This document shows, piece after piece, positions 1-12,100 of a stretch of 64,000 bases of DNA. This DNA comes from Scomber scombrus (lineage: Eukaryota > Chordata > Actinopteri > Scombriformes > Scombridae): assembly GCF_963691925.1 (NCBI RefSeq), contig NC_084976.1:21818869-21882868 (forward strand), in the 5' to 3' direction. The notes under the pieces were generated by a model. The model did not search any database, was not told the DNA's origin, and worked only from the letters and a program-made list of their open reading frames with translations. The position numbers and the translations under genes were made by a program. Each line of letters starts with the position of its first letter. The stretch's first letter is position 1.

Positions 1-149
1 AGATTCTTTACCACCACTACAGCCGTTCAAAGGCATTGTCTCAGACCTTGTTTTAATTGATTGCAGATGTTTTTAAATACGTCCTAATCTTATCTGTTCA
101 ATGTATTTATTCATTGTTTTATTTTTATTTTATTTTCCCAAATTTTACT

Positions 150-236
150 TTGTGTGTTGTTGTGTTGCTGTTGTTGTTTCTTGACACCATTGTAAATGAG
201 TTTTCCTCCAGGTAAAAATAAAGGTTAATAAATACA
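150..236 (+). repeat. 3' tail of a non-LTR retrotransposon (L2-like)
   Basis: The stretch reads as a T-rich segment, then 'gtaaatgagttttcctccaggtaa' in shortened form, then AATAAAGGTTAATAAATA. This resembles the 3' end shared by fish L2-type LINEs (TGTAAATGAG..., TTTTACCTGG, AATAAAGGTTAAATAAA). Only the tail is recognisable, and no reverse transcriptase frame is seen upstream within the window. The family call is from memory of the consensus. Confidence 0.5.
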
Positions 237-310
237 GTATGTGCATTATAATGTATATTATGAAATATAATGTACATTTATTGTACATATTTTATTTAAT
301 TTATCTTTTA

Positions 311-314
<4 letters not shown>

Positions 315-389
<75 letters not shown>
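315..389. repeat. (TC)n microsatellite
   Basis: This is an uninterrupted TC dinucleotide run of about 75 bp. It is the source of a Ser/Leu-alternating open frame that is not a gene. Confidence 0.97.
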
Positions 390-393
<4 letters not shown>

Positions 394-429
394 TTTTTTA
401 AATAATTGTAAATATTCATTTCATAATCT

Positions 430-692
430 TATTGGAGCCCGAAAAATGGACATCTGAAATGTGACCCTGACACTGCTTTTTGTAAGATGTCAAAAGCTTA
501 AAAGGTTGGAAACTACCACAATATGTTATATTTTAAAAGCTTGTTATATTATGCATTGAGTCAAAACTTCATTTAGTACAATATTTCCCTCTGAAATGTA
601 GTGGAGTGGAGTTGTAATGAAGTATATAATATAAATATTCAAGTACAAGTACCTCAGAGTTGTACCTAAGTTGCTTTCCACCACTTCTTTTG
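430..692. repeat. Teleost interspersed repeat fragment
   Basis: The block contains TACAATATTTCCCTCTGAAA, TGTAGTGGAGT, CAAGTACAAGTACCTCA and ends in TTGCTTTCCACCACTT. This order of motifs matches a very common non-coding repeat in fish genomes. The copy is diverged and lacks clear ends. Recognition is from memory; a RepeatMasker run against a fish library would settle it. Confidence 0.55.
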
Positions 693-2230
693 TTAAAAAA
701 GAAAGAGAACTCTCTGCTATGTTTCTTTTCAGTAGTTAATTAAAAGGCTGTGTACTTTCCATAGTGCCTTCCACAGAAGACCCCTAACAGGCCTATAATG
801 TCATGTTTTTGGTGCAAATATTGCAGTGCCCTCCTGTCCTCATCATAGCTGCTACAATCTTGGAGTTCAGGTTCAGCGGTTTCTGGGCGACACACTTCTC
901 CCCAGTAAGCCTACAGCCTGTTTCCTCCCATTTGTGTGTTACTTTAGAAATGTAACGCCCTTTCTTCAGCTTCTCAGGCAGCTCTTACTCCATGACTTGT
1001 ACCACCCCCATAGGATCCACCAATCAGGTGGATGAGTTTAGTGTTGGTTACAGAGAAAATCTTCCTGAGAGGCAAAATTATGGGCAAAAAATTCTCAATT
1101 TACTTGGGTTTTCACCTTACATGTATTGATTTCAAGTCACAAGTATTTCAAGGTCAGTGTAAATTCATATAATAATAGGATCAAAATTAATTAAAATACT
1201 CAGTGTCTTGATTATTTTACACTTTCTAATTTAGTCACAAGCTATTCTTCTACTTTAAAAAAAAAAAAACTATTCTCACCACTAGATGGCATATCATTTC
1301 CACAGTGCATTATTTTATAAATATGTAGGCTAAATGTAGCTTTTAACATGCATAAGACCATTTATAACAATAAACCCAATAATTATATGGGGGTACATAA
1401 GGTAGCTTATCAGTTATTGTAACATAGAGATCAATGGTGTAAGCATATAGGAACCCTCACAGAATAAGGTTTCATTAAATGAAGCACAACAAAATACAGC
1501 AGTGGCCCCTCAAAACCCTACTTATAACTGATATTAAAGTTTTCCTTCATGTATTCAATGATGTGCTGCTCCAGTTTTGCTGTGGGTAATGAGAGTGGTG
1601 ATTCTAATTCATTTCTGTCCATGATCTTGATCTAATTAAAGACCTCATCCCTGCCACCTCATTTTCGTAAGCTGTTCCCTTCAATTACATCTGACAAGTG
1701 AGCACAGACACACATTAACCTCCTGCATGAAGAGGATCTGTGCTTCCCTCATTTCTCTGCAATCTTAAAATAACAGAGAGGGCAATTCAAAGGTAATTCC
1801 ACCGCTTTGAATTCACCTTTTTTGGGAAACACATCTGTGGATGGCAGTCAGTCAGTCAGTATTACCCACCTACAGTATGTACCCATTTTCTGTTAAAGAA
1901 GACAAGCTAGTGCCATGCAAAGCCATGTTTTTCAACGTGTTTTGGTCACGTGTCCGACTGTGGCAAAAGTCAGCTGTGAACACACATTTTGTTAATGATT
2001 GTCTATAAATGTTTGGCCTAAATGCTTTTTACCTTTCAACAAAGAGCAAGGGAGGCTGAGTCTGGAGAGATCTGAATACCGAATGAAACTTTACTCAAAA
2101 TATCTCTAGGCTATAAGTCTTTCAAAGGGGGGAAATGGGCCCGACCCAATTTATCCACAAAAATCATGTTGGACCTCATACAAAATTGATTTACTTTGCT
2201 ACTATTAGAATGGATATAAAGTCATGTATG
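693..2230. other. No gene detected
   Basis: This is AT-rich intergenic DNA. All open frames are short and lack splice context or recognisable protein motifs. It includes an A-run near 1257-1270 and the phrase 'cactagatggca' often seen in decayed repeats. I see no other structure. Confidence 0.6.
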
Positions 2231-2517
<287 letters not shown>

Positions 2518-3471
2518 ACTTAATGGTATCTTTGCCTTTTTGACTCATATTTAAATGTAACTTCCCAATTACCTTAACACCTGTGGTTTCCTATGATACA
2601 TAATGTATTGCTTGTAATATGGTGTTCTAAGTATAAACTAAACAATTTACACCAAAAATGCAAATGCAAAGTAAGCTGTTCACAAGCCAAATGGGTGAAA
2701 ATATTTTACCAAAGTGAAATATCAGTTTGAGTTTGCAGAGGTTTCTTCACTTCCACCCTGTAAAGTTAGATAGCATTGGAGTCAAATGTCATGAACTTCT
2801 CCACCCTCGCAGACCTCCAGTGGCTTGGAGAGGTCCAACTCCCAGCTCAAACAGACACACAAAGAAACAGTAGCCCACATCCCCCGCACCCCATACACAT
2901 TATTTATGAATGGGAGTGGTGCCTCTCCCTGTCCTCTTGTAGTTTTGGAATGTGCAAGGTGGTAGATCGATCTAAGATGGGAACAAGGATGGCTCTTAAG
3001 ACACAATGCAGTACATAACCACTCAGAGGAAAAGTGAGCTCTTGAGCAATTAGTGTCATTATGGCTGCTCATGTGCTTGGTGGGCTGGATAAACAGTGGC
3101 TGTGGCGGCAATGGGTTCGGCATGAGGGTAGCATGGATAATGATGATCAGTGCAATACTGCAGCGGAGCAAAAACACACATTTTAACCAGGTGCCGGACA
3201 GAATAAAATAGGTTTCTCTTGCTCAGATGAATACTGCAGAGTGGAGGGTTTCCCAGAGCTCAAGACGACATCGTCAAATTTGTTATCATTTTTCCACAAA
3301 ATACAATTCAAATTATATAAGATAAACAAAAGCAACACATCCTCACATGAATAAATGTGACAAACTAGAACCAGTGAACCAATTTCCTTTAATTGCTTCA
3401 TAAATTACGGAAACAATTAATCTGCTATCATAATTGTTGTATATTCATTTTCTGCAAATCAATCAATTAAG
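2518..3471. other. No gene detected
   Basis: Unique-looking AT-rich sequence. The 131-codon minus-strand frame at 2782-3177 has no recognisable domain, no start or splice context, and lies opposite another meaningless frame. Confidence 0.6.

Positions 3472-3543
<72 letters not shown>
3472..3543. repeat. (AATC)n microsatellite
   Basis: Eighteen or so consecutive CAAT/AATC units without interruption. It is contiguous with no spacers, so it is not a CRISPR array. Confidence 0.95.
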
Positions 3544-3877
3544 TGTCTAATCACAAGTGTTGATAGGTTCACTGTCTCTATGTTTATTCAGTAACACTTA
3601 AATTATATTTTCTAAACCAACATTTTTACTGCTATGAGATCAGAGATACTGCTGAAAACTTCTTATGTGTCACACACATACACACACTCATATAAATTCC
3701 TTGACAGCTAGAGTTACATATGTGACAACAAGGTCAGGTGCGGTTGTAAACAGCAGCCTAAGGCAAACAATAGGCTCTCTGAGAAATCCAGCTCATAGAC
3801 CTCTGGGGAAACCCACACTCAGTTTCTTGTCATTGTCTTAAACCTAGTTAATACTCTGTTTACGCTAGGCGCGTACA

Positions 3878-3880
<3 letters not shown>

Positions 3881-3931
<51 letters not shown>

Positions 3932-3961
3932 TGTGTGTTTGTGTGTGTGTGTCTGTGTGTG
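3881..3961. repeat. (GT)n microsatellite, imperfect
   Basis: A GT run with TTT interruptions near its 3' end. Confidence 0.95.
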
Positions 3962-4216
3962 GGAGTGTGACATCTATTGCCTAAGCCACAAGTTATTGAG
4001 AAAACAAATGTCAGTTGAAGGGCGTTGTCTGTTTGGTGTCTGCACTGAGAGTTAGTCTTTCCTCCCGCTACTTGGAGCAAATCTAATTTGATTATGGGCA
4101 CCAGTGAAGAAAGGCATTGAGGGAGAGAGTTTATTGGATAACATGGGACCAAGGATGACAATAGAGAGATGAGAGGAGAGTGAAATGGAGAGAAATAGAA
4201 ATTGAGTGATTTTGAG

Positions 4217-4252
4217 AGAGAGAGAGCGGGGGGGGGGGGGGGGGGGGGGGGG
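4217..4252 (+). repeat. (GA)n followed by a 25-base G run
   Basis: A short GAGAGA stretch is followed by a single C and then an uninterrupted run of 25 G residues (4228-4252). Long G homopolymers are rare in genomes and error-prone in assembly, so the exact length should be treated with caution. Confidence 0.9.
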
Positions 4253-5729
4253 AGACACTTAGATAGAGTGAAAGAGAGATCTTTCCCATGGGGGATGAGA
4301 CTCTGGATCAGTGCCTGGTATGCCACTGCACTGTCATCTGTGAACTGCCTTTGTACACGTATGGAGGCCAGCATATCCCATGGTCCTCGGCTATTATCAC
4401 GACCCAACTCCTAGCATGTGGCCTCCAGATCTCTTCATGCTTCTCTCGACTTTCCTCCTCCTGCACCTTTCCCTTATCTTTTTCACTACCCTTACTCTCT
4501 CCTGTATCCCCATAACCCCCTACTCATCCTCACCATCCTCTCACTTTTTTTTTCTCTATCTCTCTTGTCTTTCCACCTAGCCAAAACACAGCTAGAGGCC
4601 GGGCCTATGCCACCTCCATGAAAACAGATGACAGTGATTTGTTTTTTTTCCCCCCCTCCCACTGCCGCAGACCCCCCTCCAGGAGAGGTCTGCCTTGGAG
4701 GAGAGGGGGAAATGAGAAGGATTGATTAATTTAAAACGCATGCTCTCCTCTTTTTTCTCCACTGAGCCCCCCTTCAGGACGACATGCCTGCTCTATAGAG
4801 AGATTGAGAGGAAGATCATGGGAGCTCATTCATCAAGCCATGTATTTCCATTATAAATAATGTGTGTAATGTGCAAACAAGTCTGAGTACTTAGGGTTGT
4901 GGCCTTTGACCTGGACTGCTTTTATATGTTCTGTGAATGTTTTGTGTTTTTTGATGGTCGAATTGTGATAGGATCGATATATCAAGGCCAACCCAAACAG
5001 AGAGATTCTTTAGTTGTTCTTATAATGAAAACACAAAGCTCCACATTCTGTTTTTTTTATTAAAAAGCATATTGAAAGTTTCAACTAAGACAGGCTATTA
5101 ATAATTAATAAAAGGACTGCTGTCAAACGGCCACATTGAAGCACTCTTGATCACAATAATCACCTTCATTGGATGCCAATTTAATTTAAAGATTCCATTC
5201 AGTAATTAAAGTACTATTTTTCAAATTGAAATACTCTGAGACATAATTACTGTTTTCTAACTAAAATGAGTATCATATGCGATATTGCAAAATAACTGAG
5301 GTGGCAGTCATAACGCCCTGGACACTAAGTACTCAGTCTGATAACAGATCATACCAAAGATAGGGAAAGGATGCACCCTGATGCCTTGTGACCACGTGCA
5401 TTAGCGCTTGTAGACCACATGTCATTCTCAAGTCAGATGCTAAGCTGGGATGAACAAGCAGTCCTTTTATCACTAACTGTGTTATTCAATTATTTCAACC
5501 TCTTCATGCATTGAAGACTGTTCAGCTTTCTTACACCACTTAGCTGTGGCAGCATCCTTTACAGGCAGGAGAGGTGTGACTGACTGCTGACACTTCACAT
5601 CACATTAAGTTCAAAATAGGTCATAGTTTGATACAGTTTGGGTTCATGCCTTCTTCATCCTGCCGTAAAACAAGAATACTTCCTGAAATTCTTATAGAAT
5701 TTTATTAAAGGCTGCAAATAATTAACCCA
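4253..5729. other. No gene detected
   Basis: 4400-4760 is pyrimidine-rich (many CTC/TCC runs) with short Ser/Leu/Pro-rich frames that reflect base composition. The remainder is AT-rich. No exon, RNA gene or clear repeat was found. Confidence 0.55.
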
Positions 5730-5830
5730 AATATCTCAATCCCCTACTGGTGGCTGGCTGCAGTATAGGTCATTAATCCGGCCCTCGGATCCAGTTAGTG
5801 GATGTGACGTGGGGGTTTAAAAAGGGGTGT
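5730..5830. repeat. Possible interspersed repeat fragment
   Basis: The phrase CTGGTGGCTGGCTGCAGTAT followed by AGGTCATTAA resembles a recurrent fish repeat, but similarity fades after about 100 bp. This is a weak call made from memory. Confidence 0.3.
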
Positions 5831-6959
5831 CATGATTGACTCTTTCAAAATGATTTGGTACGAACAGTGTCTATTACATCCTCAGGGGGCATTTACAATG
5901 GAGCCCACGAGTGCAGCCCAAAAATAGTTTTGAAAAACACACATTTACCAACCAAAGCATCTCATATGTAGGCGCAATTGGTCATTTCTCTCGTTAATCT
6001 TCTGATTTCATACTGATAAAAATCAAATGGTTGTTTTCTCAGTTTCTGTGTGGTTTGTCAGTTTGTGTCATGGTACCTGACAGCCCAACCCAGAGGCAGA
6101 GGTGAGCATGCGCAACTGTCTGCCTGACCTGCATCACTCGTCATGGCGCTCACTCAAGCCCTCCGCACCACTCAGTTTGCTGCTGAAAATGAGAAGAGGG
6201 CTTGGTTGGTCTCAGCCAGCAGCTAAATTTACCAGAATTTGCCAAATTTATGTGGATGTGTAAAAAATGGTACTTATTGGCTTTTTACTTGCAACAGCGA
6301 TGTTGCCTTCAACTCAAGTAAAACGTAATCTTTCACCTCATGTTGGCAGCTAGATGTTTCCAGTTTAACAGTACTGTGCATGACCGGTGTGATACGATGT
6401 TTGTGTGCTCTGAAGGTTGTCACAGCACGAACATAAAGTCACACAGCCTAGCATGCTGATCCTACGTAAACAGATAGAGGAAACCATATGTCAGATACAC
6501 AGATAGCAACAGGTGAATGAGCAGGGGGAATTAACAGATATTTTGAATAGTTATAATTCAAATAAATTCACTTTCAAATATAATAATATATTTGAAATAT
6601 CCTAATATGTGAGTGGAAAATACCTTGAAAATACATTTATACCCTCTTTTGTTTTTTACTCAAACATTGCTTCACCATGCCATGTGAAATGTTATTTCAG
6701 TACACTTTAACAACAATATTACTGTGATCACAGACAATTGCAGAAAAACATTTAATATCCAGGAATTCACATTATAAACACGACTGACTACCCCTGTAAC
6801 AAATTGGCTACAGTGATGCAGGTTGACAATACATGGTCTAGCCATAGCTTTTGACCTAGTCTTGCTTGTTGTTGTAATTGCCAGGGGAAAACATTTTCAC
6901 ACAGTACATCTTAGACTCTTAAATCCTTAATTGAAGTACCACAAAAAACTTTGTTTAAA

Positions 6960-7461
6960 CCTGCATTAATCACATTTTAGGTGCTGGGGGGCAGCTGAAC
7001 AAGTTGTTAACACTGACATACTGACTTCATAAAAAGTGAGACTGTGGTCTATTTCCACATCCAAAATATATGGAGCAACATTAGCATTTATTTCATGTTG
7101 GGTTTCTGGCGACCTGAAGATATTGCCTCCTGACGGCAATAGTTGCTAAATTGCTATTGTCCATTATATTTACCAGCTAGTTGCTGTCTGCTATTTTGTG
7201 CAGTGTACAAGTGTAGTGTACAATGAGTTTTTAGAGTGTTTATGGAAAACAGACTGCAGTGTCAGAGACTGAACCAGAACAGTAAAGCTGCAGGCCAGAA
7301 AATCAAAACAGTAGGCTGAAAGACACAAAAAAGCTCCATAGAGCTGGGGGGAACTTATAATAATATTTCTCTGTGGGTTCATATGAATAACACTTTTCAC
7401 ATTACACATAGTCTTTTGCCCCATTTTATACAGAAATATTGAGAATAGTGCAGCTTTAAGC
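6960..7461. repeat. Teleost MITE-like interspersed repeat
   Basis: The block runs from 'gtgctggggggcagctgaac' through CAGTAAAGCTGCAGGCC, AAAATCAAAACAGTAGGCTG, AGCTCCATAGAGCTG and ends in TAGTGCAGCTTTAAG. This motif order matches a non-coding repeat I recognise from many percomorph genomes. There is no coding capacity and the termini are not clearly defined, so its class is unassigned. Confidence 0.45.
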
Positions 7462-9045
7462 TTTGATTCCTGAATTCACAAAACTGTTAAATGTCAGTAT
7501 ACCAGCATTCTTCCATTGCTTTCACTTTTACCACGCTTAAGAGATTTCCATGCAAGGCAACCATGCAACGTTCCCAATTCCACACACGTTTTATTTTGCC
7601 AACAGGACACAGTCATCATTCAAACGGCTGTCCTCATTTGTGTCCCATACCTCATGTGCTTGCCAGTATATTATACCCACAAAGGAGCTACAGTATTATA
7701 CAATGTAGTGTTCTATTTTGGTCACCTTATCAATAGAGTATCTGTCTCTGTCAGTATCTCAGCCCCCTGTTTTGTCTGTGGGAAGTCTTCATGAAGGAGT
7801 GCAAGGACAATGGACGACTTGATTGGAGGACATATCACTTTGGATCACATGTATGGAAGTATGCAGGAACATGACCCATCCAGAACCAATGTGGTTTGGC
7901 CCTATTGGATTGTGAACTGTTTGGTAACAAGCCTGGCTGTAATGTTGACTTGCTGCAGAGACCAAAGGTTCATCAAGGTCCTCCATGAGACTGTGCTTCA
8001 AAGACTTGTATGGGTCATTTCAGGCAAAAGACTCAATGTATCAGTTGTTGTCCATAGTGCATGAAGCATCAGAAACAAAAAGCTATTGACCAGCACATTT
8101 TTCATGTCCTTCTTTTGCTTCTCTGTGGTAGATCCAGCACATTTTTGTGTTTGATACTCGCACACTCTCCTACCATATCGTAAACTATACTGTCAGGATG
8201 TTTTACCCTTGTCCATCCACTGTATACTGGATTAGATTCCTGCCTCCTGTGAATTTGTACAGGGTAAACAGGATCTAAACTTCACACAGAGCCTCCTTAT
8301 CTCTTGGTCAATGTTTATCTAAGAATCCTCGGTACTCATGCTGAGGCTGGGGTTAAATTTGCAAAGAAATGATCCACTTAAGATTGTTGACTCTAAGGAG
8401 TCGTGGCAGCTCAGCAGGTGTCTGTGCGTTTGAATGCGACTCATGATGTTTGCTCCATGCCTCCTGCTCCCCTGTGTTTCCTCCATCTTCATCGTAGACC
8501 ATCTAGTGAAGCATGGCTGCCATAAAAATAATCATTAAAGAAAGATTATCTCCCTCTCACCTCTCTCTCAATCTTCCTCCATCTCTCATTGAGTTTGGAA
8601 TGCACCAGTGCAATCATCCCCACTGAGAATAACACTCTTGTTGGGTAATTTTGTCTTACATAAGGGAGAGTATTGCACACAACAAGACATGTAAAAACAA
8701 CATCAGGCAAGGCCAGAGGGAGAGAATGCAATCCTCAGCTATTTGTAATGGAGAACAGGGGAGGGGCAGAGGGGTGGAAGATGGATGTGATTCCACATTA
8801 ATTGTGTGGGTTCACAGGAGTGTGCGTGTGTGTATATGTGTGCGTGTGCATTCACATAGGGTGGGAGGTATGGAGTGGAATTTCTGAGAGCTATGCTGAT
8901 TTTACAGGCACAGCAGGGATTGTGTGTGTATGTTTGTGTGTGTGCACATGTAAGTCAGCATGGATGCATGCATAAGTATGGGGCCCGCATGTATATTGGG
9001 GAATGTGATTTTGTGACTACGTGTGCATGTTTAAATGAGTTGGTT

Positions 9046-9048
<3 letters not shown>
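7462..9048. other. No gene detected
   Basis: Intergenic DNA with several 60-90 codon frames that overlap on both strands and show no domain. 8800-8960 is enriched in GTGTG/CACAT phrases leading into the microsatellite that follows. Confidence 0.55.
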
Positions 9049-9141
<93 letters not shown>

Positions 9142-9153
9142 GGGGGGGGGGGG
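9049..9153 (+). repeat. (GT)n microsatellite ending in a G12 run
   Basis: About 46 GT units (9049-9141) are followed immediately by 12 G residues (9142-9153). Confidence 0.97.
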
Positions 9154-12100
9154 CTTGGTAGTTGTGGCCCTCCACACTTGGCTGGTGGTAGCAAGTGGAA
9201 TCTTCGGAGTGTGATGTTAAATTTGCAGAGTCTGTAGAGCCAGAAACTGACTGGTGAGTCCTCTACAAGTTGGTTGCTGTACAGCAATGTTTTTGTTTTC
9301 TACAAACTGTCATGTCAGTCGGTAAGTTAGCTTCATTAACATTTGCATTTTTATAGAGATCCATCCATCCCCATTTCCGGTAGCAGCAAGCACTGTTTTT
9401 CAGGAAGCAAATGCTGATAAACAACAACAAGACAGCACACAGACAAACAGTCGTCGAACACATTAGTTGGTGAAGAACGTATGGACCAGTGTCTCACAAA
9501 CATTTCCACCAAGCCTATGTTAATCCCAAAATGAGGCTTGTAATGCCCCCAGCTAGCAGAAGATCTTGGCTTGGCATGGCTAATATTTTTGTGCTAATAT
9601 GACACAGTAATTGTGTGCATAACAGGTGAACAATTTGAGTGTATTGGTTACTTCAATGATACACACTGAAGAATGGGTATTTTTTGTGCAGCTGGGAGGT
9701 GTCAGTGAACCTTGGCTCTCCTAGCTTGGTAGCCTACGACAAGCAGCAAATGCTAAGATCTGGAAGTGACATTAACATTACTAGCCAAAACAAACAGCAT
9801 TTCAGAAACACCTAAAGACCAAATATATATTTAATCTTTTTGTTCATGCAACTTTGGAGACACATTAGCCTTTTCTTAAAGGTGGGTTTACTAAAAGTGA
9901 GTCGAGGCTGTAGTTCAAGCCATCTGTCCTCCATATTGCTGTAGTCTGTATCCTGCGGCAGAGACAGCAGCAATAATGGCAAAGAAATGCAGTGGGGGCA
10001 CAATATAAAAACCCAAAACTTTGAGGTTATTATTATAACATGATAGGATTCAAGTAGAAAATTCATGTTAGGTGGGTGAGATTTGTCATAAATGGGTCGT
10101 AAGTCAATTTAGTAAAGTGTTCCCTGATATAATACTGTAAAATGATGGCCAGTTTACAGTTTGTGTGGTAAACTCTGGCACTCTGGCAAGCTGGTTAAAA
10201 AAACACAAAGATCTGAATGCCCAGGTTGACCCAGAAACTCTGACCCAGTAAATACTGAGGTTTGACATACTTTTGTACTTTGACGCCTCTGACACTGGAC
10301 TGGGAGATATTCTGTTTTCCTAACACCCATAAAAGGGCTATTCTGGACTCTAAGCAGTGCTTGTGGAGTCATTCCTTCATAAACTAAGCTTGCCTGGTAT
10401 TTTTGAAAACTGAAATCAAACCATTAAAGTTTGGTCTGTTTTAGCTAACAATTAAGAGTTCTTCAACATCTGTAGCTGGGTTTAACTTTGGTCCTCTTGC
10501 AAATGTCAGTTCCAATCTTCTTGACTTCAAAAAGTAGCCTTGTTGTTTTGGATCATATTCAAAGTGTAATATTTCAAGGCTGGCATAACCTGTCAGCACT
10601 CCCTTTAAATCTAACTGGCTGTCTCAAGAGATGATTGCGACAAAGTTTCAGCCCTGCTCCCTGAGAAATTATGAAAGCCAGTTACAATTGATCATGTTCT
10701 CACTTTGCTGTTCCTTTCCAAAGCTCGAAGTCTCTCTTTCTATCCATCTATCACTCATATGCCCTTTCTCACACAGTATTTCTCTCTCTCTCCAAGCCAG
10801 AGGTGGATCAAAATGCCCAGCCCAGCATGCATAATCCACAACACTGACCTGAATTCCCCTCTTTTTTCTTTGCTTCCTCTGCTTTGCTGTTCCACTGTCA
10901 GTGCCACACCACCCCTTAATTTCCTTTCTCTCTTTCTTTTTGTCCTCCCTCCAGCTGCCTTTCCCCTCAAAGTGAACCCAAGATATAAGGTGCTGTTGTT
11001 ACTTTTTTCATGCCACTGTTTGTGTAATCACCATATTCCTAGCTCTTCACCTGTTTATCAGGATCTCACTTTGTGAAAACACTTGTATGCAGGGTGGGTG
11101 TTTCCAAGGTTACTGCAGAGGCACTAAATAACTGTGACAGCTGTGGCTGGGGACTCTAGTCAAGCAAAACGATATCGCCATAGATACAGAGTACTAGTAA
11201 ACAACGACACTTATTCCCCATGCTCTAAAAACAAACAAATTGGTATTAGGATCTCAAACATAGCATAAACAGGCATAAACATGAGTGTGATTCCTTAAAC
11301 AGGTGAACGATTATGTGATGTGTGTGAGCAGTGTAACAGGAGGGGTTTGGTGTAAGATTAATAAAATGCACTATGGCATGTTTTCAAGATATTGGAAATA
11401 CCAGCCAGAGATTGCCAATGCCAGCTCTTTAGGAAGAGGCCCATAACATAACCACAGCTAACGACGCTACAAATCTGTGATAATATTACATCCACTTTAC
11501 TGAGAGGTTAGAGGCAGTGAGAATGCCTGGATTGTAATCTCCACAGTAGTGTGTCTGTGACCATCTGTGCCGCAGTGTTAGTGTGTGTGTCTAGTGGCCT
11601 GCGTGACGTCTGTTCTGTGCCCAATGCGGCTGGTGCTGCATTCATCTTTCAGTCACCCAAAAGCAGATGTCACCAGGACGATGGGGAGCGGCAGATTGCC
11701 GTGGCGACCAACCGGTGGCAGGTTGAAGGTGTCTCCGCCCCACGGTGCCCAGCAGATGGAAGCTGAGGTCATTATCTGCTGCTCTGTTCGTCTCCTTACG
11801 CCCCACACCTCCATGCCCCCTTTTTCTCTCTCTCTTACTGCGTCACATTACTGCAAAGACATATCAGTTCAGTTATTGTGTGATTTTCATTGAATGCAAA
11901 CAAATTATTTAGTGCGTTACACACATTAAGCAACTTAAAGTGTTTGTTCTGCTGTCAATTAAAACTAATTATCACAGTCTTCTCTATGGATGTGATAAAT
12001 GTTTCCTTGTTTACATAGTTCCAACGTGCTCTACCCTGATATCAATGATGGAAAATATTCACACATTCACAGCAGTAGGCCTAAATGTTCTCTGCCCCCA

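Noticed and set aside
2782..3177. 131-codon minus-strand open frame
   Set aside because: No recognisable motif, and a similar-sized meaningless frame lies opposite.
3472..3543. Regular tandem repeat considered as CRISPR
   Set aside because: Units are contiguous 4-mers with no spacers and the genome is vertebrate.
3865..4407. 180-codon minus-strand open frame
   Set aside because: It is mostly the antisense of a GT microsatellite (His/Thr) and of the G25 run (poly-Pro). No domain, no splice context.
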